Shown here piece by piece: positions 1 to 7,903 of a stretch of DNA of 31,862 nucleotides. The notes below the pieces were generated by a model that was not told where the DNA came from, did no database searches, and was given only the letters and a program-made list of their open reading frames with translations. Position numbers and translations under genes: made by a program. Each line of letters starts with the position of its first letter. Within the stretch, counting starts at the first letter, position 1. This stretch comes from CAUZIZ01 sp047514575 (GTDB taxonomy: Bacteria > Acidobacteriota > UBA6911 > RPQK01 > JAJDTT01): NCBI GenBank assembly GCA_047514575.1, contig JAKZYH010000433.1, positions 1-31,862 of the forward strand. Direction: 5' to 3'.

Positions 1-30
1 CCTGAAAGGGTTGTAGAAACAAGCGTTCCG

Positions 31-118
31 CAACCCCTACAGGGTTGAAATTAAAGGGGATGTCTGTTACCCAGGGTTCAGAAACCCTGGGCTTGAATCC
101 GCAATCCCGTTGGGATTG
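31..118 (+). repeat. Three-palindrome repeat module, copy 1
   Basis: This module holds three palindromes in fixed order. The first (31-47) has arms CAACCC/GGGTTG, the second (70-91) has arms CCCAGGGTT/AACCCTGGG around a 4-base loop, and the third (102-118) has arms CAATCCC/GGGATTG. The spacers are 22 bp and 10 bp. The same layout occurs at 6249-6336 (reverse orientation) and 6379-6468. A half palindrome ending GGGTTG at 8-13 suggests a further element that is cut by the window edge. The element sits in the non-coding stretch upstream of the FG-GAP gene. Its function is unknown; a mobile REP-like element or a structured RNA or protein site are both possible. Confidence 0.85.
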
Positions 119-169
119 ACCTCGCTGGTTTTCTTGACGATGACCATCGCCTCTCCTTTTGAGGACCCC

Positions 170-204
170 GGTACCCGCCAACCTGGACGGCGGCGCCGGG
201 TACC
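170..204 (+). repeat. Inverted repeat upstream of FG-GAP gene
   Basis: Perfect 8-bp arms GGTACCCG (170-177) and CGGGTACC (197-204) flank a GC-rich loop of 19 bases. The element lies 53 bp before the start codon of the next gene. It has no T-run, so it does not look like an intrinsic terminator. It may be a protein-binding site or part of a leader structure; nothing more can be said. Confidence 0.45.
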
Positions 205-256
205 ATTGGACGGTCTGAAACGCAGGTCAGTTGGGTAAAGCACGAGGCAGACTGTA

Positions 257-1423
257 ATGCGAACCCTCTCGAAGTCGGTGATGTTCGGGCTGACAGTCGT
301 GGCAGCCTTTCTGGTGCCCAGCGCGGGCTCCGACGAGATTCCGTTTCGAAAACATACGGTGGATCTGGGAAGAAACGAGGCCTGTGCGGTGGCCGACGTG
401 AACGGTGACGGCCGGCTTGACATCGTTTCCGGCGAGAACTGGTACGAGGCCCCGACCTGGAGGAAGCACAAATTCCGCTCCTTCTTGTTCTGGAGCAACT
501 ATATCGATGACTTTTCAGACCTGCCGTTGGATGTCAACGGCGACGGTGCCGTCGACATCATCAGTGTCGGCTGGGCTTCTCAAAAGATAGCGTGGTTCCA
601 GAACCCCGGCACACCCCGAGGCGACTGGCAGGAACACCCGATTGATTCCGGGTCGCCGGTCGAATTCGCCTTCCTCGTGGACCTCGACAACGACGGTGCC
701 GATGACGACCTTCTTCCCCAGTTTGGCCGCGAAAGCGCCATGGCTGCGTGGTATGAGCTGGAGGGACAGGGGGCCGAAGCCAAATGGATCAAGCACGTCG
801 TGAGCCCTCGAAGCTATGGCCACGGCATCGGCGCCGGAGACCTGAATGGCGACGGCCGTAACGATATCCTGGTCCCGAAAGGCTGGCTCCGAGCGCCGGC
901 AGCGCCCCGAGAGGGGCATTGGGAACTCCGTCGGGACTTCGAATTGGAGAAGCACGCGGGCTTCATCTACGTTCACGATGTCAACCAGGACGGACGGAAC
1001 GACATCGTCAGCACGGCGGCCCATGATTACGGCATTTTCTGGCTGGAACAACTGCCCGATAGCAGCGGAGCGACGAAGTGGCAGAAGCATACAATCGATG
1101 ACGCCTGGTCGCAGGCCCACGCGATGACGATGGTGGACCTGACGGGAGACGGGCGTCCGGAGCTGGTCACCGGGAAGCGCCTCTTTGCGCACAACGGCCA
1201 CGACAAGGGCGGCAGCGAGCCGCTTGGCCTCTACTGGTACGAGTACCTCAAGACTCCTCGTAAATGGGAGTGGCAGCGACACATCATCCACTACGGTGGT
1301 CGGGTCGGCGGAGGCATGCAGATCCCCGTTGTGGACATCGACCGGGACGGAGACCTCGATATTCTGGTGGCCGGCAAAGGTGGTGTCTTCCTGTTCGAGC
1401 ACGATAAGACAAAGTCCCGATGA
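257..1423 (+). CDS. Secreted FG-GAP/VCBS repeat protein
   Basis: The 388-residue product starts with a clear Sec signal peptide (basic MRTLSKS, then a hydrophobic stretch to about residue 24). The rest is a series of calcium-binding-like loops of the form D-V-N-G-D-G-x-x-D-I. They are seen near residues 48, 93, 143 (as DLDNDGADD), 195, 243, 293 and 358. This pattern is typical of FG-GAP/VCBS beta-propeller proteins, which are exported and bind surfaces, polysaccharides or other proteins. Short W-Y/W-F motifs after each loop (NWYEAP, AWFQNP, FWLEQL, YWYEYL) mark the blades. The start at 257 is preceded by an ACGAGG-like ribosome site about 10 bases upstream. No catalytic domain is visible, so no enzyme activity is proposed. 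The gene is followed by 252 bp of apparent non-coding DNA before the DUF1501 gene. Confidence 0.85.
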   Translation: MRTLSKSVMFGLTVVAAFLVPSAGSDEIPFRKHTVDLGRNEACAVADVNGDGRLDIVSGENWYEAPTWRKHKFRSFLFWSNYIDDFSDLPLDVNGDGAVDIISVGWASQKIAWFQNPGTPRGDWQEHPIDSGSPVEFAFLVDLDNDGADDDLLPQFGRESAMAAWYELEGQGAEAKWIKHVVSPRSYGHGIGAGDLNGDGRNDILVPKGWLRAPAAPREGHWELRRDFELEKHAGFIYVHDVNQDGRNDIVSTAAHDYGIFWLEQLPDSSGATKWQKHTIDDAWSQAHAMTMVDLTGDGRPELVTGKRLFAHNGHDKGGSEPLGLYWYEYLKTPRKWEWQRHIIHYGGRVGGGMQIPVVDIDRDGDLDILVAGKGGVFLFEHDKTKSR

Positions 1424-1675
1424 GAAGCTCCTCACAAGGCATCCGGTGGGCTGCGGACGAGCAGCTCTGTCCGCGAAGGTCAAACCGCCGAACTACTTTC
1501 CAGTACCGACTCGAGCGTCATTCCATTTCTGCAGCAACGTCCAGCGAGTGCAGCGGCTGGCACGAGCCAGCTGGCTGCGATAGAATCGTGGCGTCCTGCT
1601 GGTCTGGGGACAAAGCACTACGGGGTCCTCGGCCACACCGGTGCGAGCGCATGAATGTACCTTGAGGTGAGTTGA

Positions 1676-3130
1676 ATGGGAGGGAACATGCCAGTTTTGT
1701 CTCGCCGCAGAGTGTTGGAACTCACATCCCTGGGCTTCGGCCGAGTGGTACTGTCCCACTTGTTGACGGACGCAGGCTTGGCGTCCCCTGGGCCCGGCTC
1801 TGCCGTTCCCGTCTACAACGATCTCAAAGCGCGGCAGGGCCATTTCCCCGCCCCTGCGAAAGCCGTAATCCAGCTCATCCAAAACGGCGGCCACAGCCAG
1901 ATGGATCTGTTCGATCCGAAACCCCTGTTGGCGAAAATGGCCGGGCAGCCTCATCCCGACGGGGTAGAGATCCACCAGCCTGGCAACAAGAATACTCTGA
2001 TGCCGACGCCGTTCGAGTTCCGCAAATACGGCCAGTGCGGGATGGACATCTCCGAGGCCCTGCCCCACCAGGCCGAGATCGCCGACAAGCTCTGCTTCAT
2101 ACGATCGATGCACACCGAGCACAACAACCACCTGGAGGGGTTGAACATGCTGCTCACGTGCAAGATCTTTGCCGGCCGGCCGGTCATGGGGGCCTGGATC
2201 AGCTACGCGCTGGGAACCGAGAATCAGAATCTGCCCGCGTATGTCGTTCTCCGCGACCCGAAAGGGTACACCGTCGGCACCAAACAACTCTGGGCCAATG
2301 GCTACCTCCCCGCCCTCTATCAAGGAGTGGAGTTCAACATGAGCGGGTCGCCGGTCCATCATCTGCAGCCGCCTGAGCCGCAGCCTCCTGGGGTTCAGCC
2401 GGCCAATCTCGCCTACCTGGCGCGTCTCAATCGCATGCACAGCAAAGTCCGTCAGGGCGAAACCGAACTGGAATCCCGAATCGAAAACTTCGAGCTGGCC
2501 GCCCGGATGCAGCTCGAGGCGACGGACGTGCTGGACATTCGCAGCGAGCCGGCTTCGGTGCGAAAACTCTATGGGGTCGACGACCCCGTGAGAGGCCCCT
2601 ACGGGATGCGCTGCCTGATGGCGCGCCGCCTGGTGGAGGCCGGTGTTCGCTTCGTGCAGGTCACCACCCGGCCAGGACAGCCCTGGGACCAGCACAGCAA
2701 CCTGAAGGAGGCTCTGTCGAAGATCGCGGCCGAGACGGATCAGGGTACAGCGGCTCTGGTCCGCGACCTCGACGAGCGTGGCCTTCTCGATAGCACGATC
2801 GTCATGTGGGCCGGCGAGTTCGGACGCCTTCCGACTACCCAGAACGCCAACGGGCGTGACCACAACCGCAACGCCTTCACGCTCTGGTTCGCCGGGGGTG
2901 GCTTCAAGCCCGGTCTCATCTACGGCGAGACCGACGATTTGGGATACAAATCGGTCGTGGATCGCGTCAGCGTGCCTGACATGATCGCCACGGTCTTGCA
3001 CCAACTGGGGCTCGATCACAGCAAGACGCTGTATCCGCACGGCGGCCGCATGGAAACACCTGCGGACGTGACTGTCACCGGTGCCCGTGTCATCGGCGAT
3101 CTGGTGTCGAGCGAATTGCGCGCGACGTAA
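1676..3130 (+). CDS. DUF1501 family protein, Tat-like signal
   Basis: The 484-residue product belongs to the DUF1501 family, whose fold is related to the alkaline phosphatase/sulfatase superfamily. Near the N-terminus it has a twin-arginine-like motif S-R-R-R-V-L (residues 9-14) followed by a weakly hydrophobic stretch, so export by the Tat pathway is likely. Family hallmarks seen are the VIQLIQNGGHSQMDLFDPK segment near residue 65, SMHTEHNNH near 145, and a C-terminal block with MWAGEFGRLPTTQ and GRDHN near residue 380. Two starts are possible: 1676 (preceded by GAGGTGA) and 1688 (preceded by GGGAGGG), both with good ribosome sites. The next gene starts 5 bp after the stop, so the two are co-transcribed. 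DUF1501 genes usually pair with DUF1549/DUF1553 genes; the enzymatic role of this pair is not established. Confidence 0.9.
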   Translation: MGGNMPVLSRRRVLELTSLGFGRVVLSHLLTDAGLASPGPGSAVPVYNDLKARQGHFPAPAKAVIQLIQNGGHSQMDLFDPKPLLAKMAGQPHPDGVEIHQPGNKNTLMPTPFEFRKYGQCGMDISEALPHQAEIADKLCFIRSMHTEHNNHLEGLNMLLTCKIFAGRPVMGAWISYALGTENQNLPAYVVLRDPKGYTVGTKQLWANGYLPALYQGVEFNMSGSPVHHLQPPEPQPPGVQPANLAYLARLNRMHSKVRQGETELESRIENFELAARMQLEATDVLDIRSEPASVRKLYGVDDPVRGPYGMRCLMARRLVEAGVRFVQVTTRPGQPWDQHSNLKEALSKIAAETDQGTAALVRDLDERGLLDSTIVMWAGEFGRLPTTQNANGRDHNRNAFTLWFAGGGFKPGLIYGETDDLGYKSVVDRVSVPDMIATVLHQLGLDHSKTLYPHGGRMETPADVTVTGARVIGDLVSSELRAT

Positions 3131-3135
3131 AAGAA

Positions 3136-6108
3136 ATGAAGATCAACAGGGGCGCTCGGTTCAGAACCTTGATCGGGATACTGTTGCTTCCCGCGACGCT
3201 GCAGGCACAAGACCGCGCCAGCACGCTGCTGTTCGAGAAAGACATCCTGCCGATCTTCTCCACCTATTGCTTCACCTGTCACGGCAAGAGCTCGCCAGAG
3301 CTGGGGATGGACCTGCGCACCGCCGCCTCGGTCCTGCGAGGCAGCCACAACGGGCCCGTCATCGAAAAGGGCTCACCCGAAAGCAGCCGACTCTTCCAAC
3401 TCGTGTCGAAGCACTTGATGCCGCCCCCCGCCTTCGAGAGCATCGTGCCCGATCCGGACGTCGAAACGCTCCGCCGCTGGATCGCGACCGGGGCACACTC
3501 ATCTCAGGCTAACGGGGAGATCCCCGAGGTGGCCCGCCGGCAGATCAGCCACTTCGAGAATGAGATCCAACCGATCTTCGACGCCCGCTGCAGCGCGTGT
3601 CATGGCGGCGAGACGCCCCAATCCGGACTCGACTTGACCTCCCTCGCCTCTGCGTTGAAGGGTGGGAAGCACGGGCCGGTCATCCTGGAGGGGTTCTCCG
3701 ATAAGAGCATTCTGATCCGACAACTTCAAAGTGGCGCGATGCCCCCCACCGGAGTGGGCGAGCCGATCAATAAGGCGGAGCTGGAGCTCATTCGCGGGTG
3801 GATCGACAAGGGCAACTTCGCCGACTACGTCGAGGTGGAAAACCCCCTTGACCGCGACTTCACCGAGACGGAAGCGCCTGAGGTGACGGCCGAAGATCGT
3901 CGTTACTGGGCGTTTCGCAAACCTGTCGCCGCCGCTCCGCCGAAGATTGAAAGAACGACTCGAGCAAGGACTCCGATCGACTCCTTCATCATCTCCGAGC
4001 TGGAGTCGCGTGGCCTGGAGCTATCTCCACGCGCTTCGAAGCAGACCCTGTTGCGACGAGTTTACTTCGACCTCTGGGGCCTGCCCCCCACGCCGGAAGA
4101 GACGCAGGCATTCCTAGAAGACACCAGACCCGACGCCTACGAGCAGCTCATCGATCGACTGCTGGACTCTCCGAAGTATGGCGAGCGCTGGGGTCGGCAC
4201 TGGCTCGATGCGGTCGGCTATGTCGACACCACAGGCAAGGACCACAGCGTGGACATCGTCGAGCTTGCCGAGGGGATGTGGCGCTATCGCGACTACGTGA
4301 TCCGGTCCTTTCAGCAGGATAAGCCATGGGACCGTTTTCTCACCGAGCAGCTCGCCGGCGACGAGCTCGTCGATTGGCGAAACGCCGAGACCTACACGCC
4401 CGAGATCATTGAACCGCTCGTCGCGACCGGATATCTGCGTACCATCCTCGATGTCACAGACGAAGACATCTCCGACCGACCGCCGGACCGTTATGATGCA
4501 CTATTTGCCTTGCTCGACAAGGTCTCGTCGAACGCGCTGGGATTGACGCTCGCCTGCGCGCGCTGTCACAGCCACAAATTCGACCCCATTCCCCAACGCG
4601 ACTACTACCGCTTCCTCTCGCTGTTCACGTCGGCCTACAACCCGTCCGCCTGGATCCAGCCCAAGAATCGGCTTCACTACACCGTGTCGAAATCAGAGAG
4701 GGAAGAGATCGAGAGGCACAATCAAGAGATCGATACAGCGGTCGGGAGGCTGAGCGCCGATATCGAGAAGATCCGCCGGCCGTATCGTGAACAACGGCTC
4801 GCCGAGAAACTGGAGAAATTGCCCGAAGTTGTTCGTGCCGATACCGCGCTTGCGGTCGAAACCGAGGAGGACGACCGCGGCGAGGTTCAAAAGTACCTGG
4901 TCGAGAAGTTTGGTCCGCTCGTCGAGATCACCGAAGAAGAGTTGGATGCATCGATCGCCGGCGATCACCAGGAGGCGCTTTCACAACTGAAAAAGAAGGT
5001 GGCCACCTGGGACAGCTATCGCCGCGAGCTGCATCAGATCCAGGCACTGTGGGACGGCGACGGGATGCCCACGATCCGTTTATTGCAGCGCGGCAGTGTC
5101 GAATCGCCCGGACCCAAGGTGACTCCGGGCTTCATCACGGCCTTGTGTGCAGCCAACGAAGACTGCGGCGCCAAGCCGTCCGCGAACCGGGTGGGAGCGA
5201 CCCAAGGCTACCGTCTCGCGCTGGCAGAGTGGCTCACCGACCCGGACCATCCCCTCACCGTGCGTGTCATCGTCAACCGCATCTGGCAGCACCACTTCGG
5301 CACGGGAATCGTTGCGACGCCAGGCAATTTTGGCCATACCGGCTCGCCGCCGTCTCACCCGGCGCTGCTCGACTGGCTCGCCGTCGACTTCATCGAGCAC
5401 GGTTGGAAGGCGAAGCGCCTGCACAAGATGATCATGACGTCGGCGGTCTATCGACAGTCCTCGCGCCGGTCCAGCGACCCGCGGAGCGAACGGGCCGCCG
5501 CCGAAGACCCTGACAACCGCCTGCTCTGGCGCATGCCCATGCGACGGTTGGAAGCGGAAGCCTTGCGGGACTCGATCCTGGCTGTGGCCGGCAGGCTCGA
5601 CGAAACCACCGGTGGTCCAGCGGTCGAGCTCACCGCACGTCCCGACGGCTTGCAGGTGGTTGCCGAGACTGAGACGGCGAGTGGACCGATGCGCCGCAGC
5701 GTCTACCTGCTTGCGCGGCGGACGTGGCCGTTGACTTTTCTTGCCGCCTTCGACTTTCCGATCATCGACACGGCGTGCAGCCGCCGCGTCCCTTCCGCCA
5801 CTCCGCTGCAATCGCTGACCGTGATGAACAGCGAGTTCGTCACGGAGAACGCGCGCGAAGCTGCAAACCGGGCCGCCGCGCTCGCCGGCGACAGGTCCAA
5901 TCCCCATGACCTTGTCGAAACGACCTACCGCTTGCTGTTTTCCCGCAAGCCTTCAACTCAAGAGAGCGAGATCGCCCTCGACCATCTCGAGTCGCAACAG
6001 CAACTCTACGTCAAAGCCAACGCGCCGGCGGACGAAGCCTTCGAGAAGTCACTAGCGAACCTCGTCCACATGCTCGTGAGCTCCAACGAGTTCCTTTACG
6101 TAGACTAG
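3136..6108 (+). CDS. PSCyt1-DUF1549-DUF1553 cytochrome-type protein
   Basis: This large exported protein (990 residues) begins with a signal peptide ending near TLQAQD (residue 26). Two planctomycete-type cytochrome c (PSCyt1) domains follow, with haem-binding motifs CFTCH (45-49) and CSACH (152-156). Next come a DUF1549 (PSCyt2) domain from about residue 275, with a third CxxCH motif CARCH (474-478), a charged, probably coiled-coil segment (about 515-640), and a DUF1553 (PSD1) domain from about 690 (LAEWLTDPDHPLTVRVIVNR) to near the end. The architecture is the standard one in Planctomycetota, Verrucomicrobiota and some Acidobacteriota. The three CxxCH motifs imply covalent haem and a redox or electron-transfer role in the periplasm, but the substrate is unknown. 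The gene lies 5 bp after the DUF1501 gene; in many genomes the order is the reverse. Confidence 0.92.
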   Translation: MKINRGARFRTLIGILLLPATLQAQDRASTLLFEKDILPIFSTYCFTCHGKSSPELGMDLRTAASVLRGSHNGPVIEKGSPESSRLFQLVSKHLMPPPAFESIVPDPDVETLRRWIATGAHSSQANGEIPEVARRQISHFENEIQPIFDARCSACHGGETPQSGLDLTSLASALKGGKHGPVILEGFSDKSILIRQLQSGAMPPTGVGEPINKAELELIRGWIDKGNFADYVEVENPLDRDFTETEAPEVTAEDRRYWAFRKPVAAAPPKIERTTRARTPIDSFIISELESRGLELSPRASKQTLLRRVYFDLWGLPPTPEETQAFLEDTRPDAYEQLIDRLLDSPKYGERWGRHWLDAVGYVDTTGKDHSVDIVELAEGMWRYRDYVIRSFQQDKPWDRFLTEQLAGDELVDWRNAETYTPEIIEPLVATGYLRTILDVTDEDISDRPPDRYDALFALLDKVSSNALGLTLACARCHSHKFDPIPQRDYYRFLSLFTSAYNPSAWIQPKNRLHYTVSKSEREEIERHNQEIDTAVGRLSADIEKIRRPYREQRLAEKLEKLPEVVRADTALAVETEEDDRGEVQKYLVEKFGPLVEITEEELDASIAGDHQEALSQLKKKVATWDSYRRELHQIQALWDGDGMPTIRLLQRGSVESPGPKVTPGFITALCAANEDCGAKPSANRVGATQGYRLALAEWLTDPDHPLTVRVIVNRIWQHHFGTGIVATPGNFGHTGSPPSHPALLDWLAVDFIEHGWKAKRLHKMIMTSAVYRQSSRRSSDPRSERAAAEDPDNRLLWRMPMRRLEAEALRDSILAVAGRLDETTGGPAVELTARPDGLQVVAETETASGPMRRSVYLLARRTWPLTFLAAFDFPIIDTACSRRVPSATPLQSLTVMNSEFVTENAREAANRAAALAGDRSNPHDLVETTYRLLFSRKPSTQESEIALDHLESQQQLYVKANAPADEAFEKSLANLVHMLVSSNEFLYVD

Positions 6109-6248
6109 GAAGGTTTGTCTGAAGTTTATCGTTACTTTTGAGTCAAGTTTTGGAGCAGAGATACAAAAACCCTTACCCGCAGGTTGCGGCGTTCAGGGCC
6201 CCGTGGCCCAGAGTGTTGAGGCCTTGAGCCTCGAAGATCAAGAGAGGT

Positions 6249-6336
6249 CAATCCCAACGGGATTGTGTCTACCAGCCCAGGGTTTCTGAACCCTGGGTAC
6301 CGCGTAGCCCCACCGGAATCAACCCGGAACGGGTTG
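6249..6336 (-). repeat. Three-palindrome repeat module, copy 2 (inverted)
   Basis: Read on the minus strand, this has the same order as copy 1: CAACCC palindrome (6320-6336), 22-bp spacer, CCCAGGGTT palindrome (6276-6297), 10-bp spacer, CAATCCC palindrome (6249-6265). The central and last palindromes match copy 1 base for base, and the identity runs a few bases past the last palindrome (ACCTC). The element lies in the roughly 390-bp gap between the stop of the DUF1553 gene and the glycosyltransferase start. That gap otherwise holds no gene that I can support. Confidence 0.85.
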
Positions 6337-6378
6337 TGTACACAGGAAGAATAACGACTCTTGATAGATTGCTGGACG

Positions 6379-6468
6379 CAACCCCCAATGGGGTTGAAGT
6401 CAGAAGAAGGATCGTTTAGCCCAGGGTTCGGAAACCCTGGGCTAATAGACGGAATCCTTTCAGGATTC
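6379..6468 (+). repeat. Three-palindrome repeat module, copy 3
   Basis: Palindromes lie at 6379-6396 (CAACCCC/GGGGTTG), 6420-6441 (CCCAGGGTT/AACCCTGGG) and 6452-6468 (GAATCC/GGATTC). The spacers are 23 and 10 bp. The last palindrome is diverged from the CAATCCC form but keeps its symmetry, which is the mark of selection or a mechanism acting on structure. It faces copy 2 across a 42-bp gap, so the pair could form a large cruciform. The module ends about 34 bp before the probable start of the glycosyltransferase gene and may lie in its leader. Confidence 0.83.
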
Positions 6469-6501
6469 AGGGACTCTGTTGAGTCTACGCTGGCAGGTGG
6501 T

Positions 6502-7671
6502 TTGCGCATCCTCTTCACATTCGTCGGAGGCCAGGGTCACTTCGATCCGCTCGTCCCGATCGCTGGCGCCGCGACGGCCGCGGGCCACACCGTCGCTTTC
6601 GGATGTGCCCCGTCGATGGTCTCGACGGTTGAGGCCACAGACTTCACGGCCTTGGCAATGGGCACGGAAACAAGCAGCATACCCCAGCGGATTCCGCTTC
6701 GTCCGCTCGACAGCGAGCGAGAGGATCGCCACCTGCGGGAGCGCTTCGCCCGTGCTGCCGCGCAATACCGGGTGCCTTGTACCCTCGAGTTGTGCCGTGT
6801 GTGGGAACCCAACGTTCTGGTGTGCGACGAGACCGATTTCGGCGCCGTTGTTGCGGCCGAGTGCCTCGGTCTACCCATCGCGACAGTGCTCGTCACAGCC
6901 GCCGGTTCCTTCGTGCGTACCGAAGTCGTTGGTGAGACACTCAACGAGCTTCGCGCCAAGCACGGCCTGACGCCGGACCGCGAGCTCGAGATGCTCAGCC
7001 GATACTTGGTGCTGTCTCCCTTTCCACCCAGCTTCCGCGACCCGGCCTTTCCACCGCCGCCGACTCTGCACACCTTTCGCCCATCGACTCTCAGGACGGC
7101 CGACGACCCCGCGCCAGCGTGGTCGACGGTGCTGCCGGCCGCCCCAACTGTCTACTTCACGCTCGGAACCATCTTCAACATGGAGTCCGGTGATCTTCTC
7201 TGGCGCGTACTCTCGGGGCTGAGCGAGCTCCCGATCAATCTGATCGTCACGGTAGGTCATCACATCGCTCCAGCTGAGTTTGGCCCACAACCCGCCAATG
7301 TCCGTATCGAGCGGTATCTTCCTCAGGCTTCCGTGCTGCCCTATTGCGATCTGGTGGTGTCGCATGGTGGATCGGGCAGCGTGATCGGCGCGCTGGCTCA
7401 CGGCTTGCCATCGGTACTAATCCCAATAGGGGCCGATCAACCCTTGAACGCAGGACGCTGTTCAGACCTGGGGGTTGGGCGAGTGCTCGACGCGATGAAG
7501 GTCACGCCCGAAAACGTCGGTGCAGCGGTATCGATCGTGCTCGAGGACTCCAGCTATCGGAAAAATGCTGAGCGGCTTCGAGATGAGATCGCCGGCCTGC
7601 CTGAGGCTGCACATGCCGTCGAGCTGCTCGAACGGCTGGTGGCAGAGAAGCGGCCCCTCCATTCGTCGTGA
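6502..7671 (+). CDS. UGT-like glycosyltransferase (GT1/MGT type)
   Basis: The product is a GT-B fold glycosyltransferase of the MGT/UGT type that transfers a nucleotide-activated sugar to a small acceptor. The N-terminal glycine-rich segment RILFTFVGGQGHFDPLVPIA is the usual first strand with its acceptor-side histidine. The C-terminal donor-binding signature reads HGGSGSVIGALAHGLPSVL and continues PIGADQPLNA, ending in the conserved D-Q pair that contacts the sugar. The frame is open from an ATG at 6361, but that extension would translate repeat copy 3, so it is unlikely to be protein. I chose the TTG at 6502, just before RILFTF, where family homology begins; an AGGTGG lies very close upstream. 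The start is uncertain. Acceptor and donor cannot be told from sequence. No biosynthetic partners are nearby. Confidence 0.82.
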   Translation: MRILFTFVGGQGHFDPLVPIAGAATAAGHTVAFGCAPSMVSTVEATDFTALAMGTETSSIPQRIPLRPLDSEREDRHLRERFARAAAQYRVPCTLELCRVWEPNVLVCDETDFGAVVAAECLGLPIATVLVTAAGSFVRTEVVGETLNELRAKHGLTPDRELEMLSRYLVLSPFPPSFRDPAFPPPPTLHTFRPSTLRTADDPAPAWSTVLPAAPTVYFTLGTIFNMESGDLLWRVLSGLSELPINLIVTVGHHIAPAEFGPQPANVRIERYLPQASVLPYCDLVVSHGGSGSVIGALAHGLPSVLIPIGADQPLNAGRCSDLGVGRVLDAMKVTPENVGAAVSIVLEDSSYRKNAERLRDEIAGLPEAAHAVELLERLVAEKRPLHSS

Positions 7672-7695
7672 CTCAACGGCAGAGCCGGTTTGCGA

Positions 7696-7772
7696 CGCGG
7701 CTTTGGTCTCCAGACCGAAGTAAAGTCGTCGAGCCTAGCTCGACCCACGGCGGCCTGCAGACCACCTCCACG
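7696..7772 (+). repeat. Long hairpin element, copy 1
   Basis: This is the first of three related extragenic elements. The arms are GGTCTCCAGACC and GGCCTGCAGACC, with an inner hairpin TCGAGC/GCTCGA at the tip and outer bases CGCGG/CCACG. It begins 24 bp after the glycosyltransferase stop codon. Compared with the copies at 24141 and 30099, two arm positions are changed, so this copy is the most diverged. Confidence 0.78.
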
Positions 7773-7841
7773 ATTTCCAGACGATCGCTTTGGGAACGCT
7801 CTATCCCACCATCGTGACAAATCCTTGTACTATTGCGGGGC

Positions 7842-7869
7842 TTGAAACCAGGCGACCTGCTGGTAGAGT
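7842..7869 (+). promoter_or_regulatory. Possible sigma-70 promoter for dehydrogenase
   Basis: A TTGAAA box (7842-7847) is followed after 16 bp by TAGAGT (7864-7869). The ATG at 7904 lies 34 bp further, with an AGAGGAAGGGG ribosome site in between. The match to consensus is fair, and the intergenic location and preceding repeat support a new transcription unit here. Confidence 0.35.
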
Positions 7870-7903
7870 TGTCATATCAGACCAGAGGAAGGGGAATTGG
7901 AAT

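Noticed and set aside
1..118. Repeats at the left edge as a CRISPR array
   Set aside because: There are only single palindromes with two different spacer lengths and no repeated unit at 60-70 bp steps; no cas genes are near.
1420..1665. Short frame overlapping the FG-GAP stop by ATGA
   Set aside because: Arginine- and serine-rich sequence with no secondary-structure pattern, no family resemblance and no ribosome site beyond the previous gene's coding bases.
1493..3040. Long minus-strand frame of over 500 codons opposite the DUF1501 gene
   Set aside because: The plus-strand protein matches a known family along its length. Antisense frames of this kind are a by-product of GC-rich codon bias, and no family motif or ribosome site is seen.
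5080..5907. Minus-strand frame opposite the DUF1553 domain
   Set aside because: It is a shadow of the conserved plus-strand domain, with no recognisable motif.
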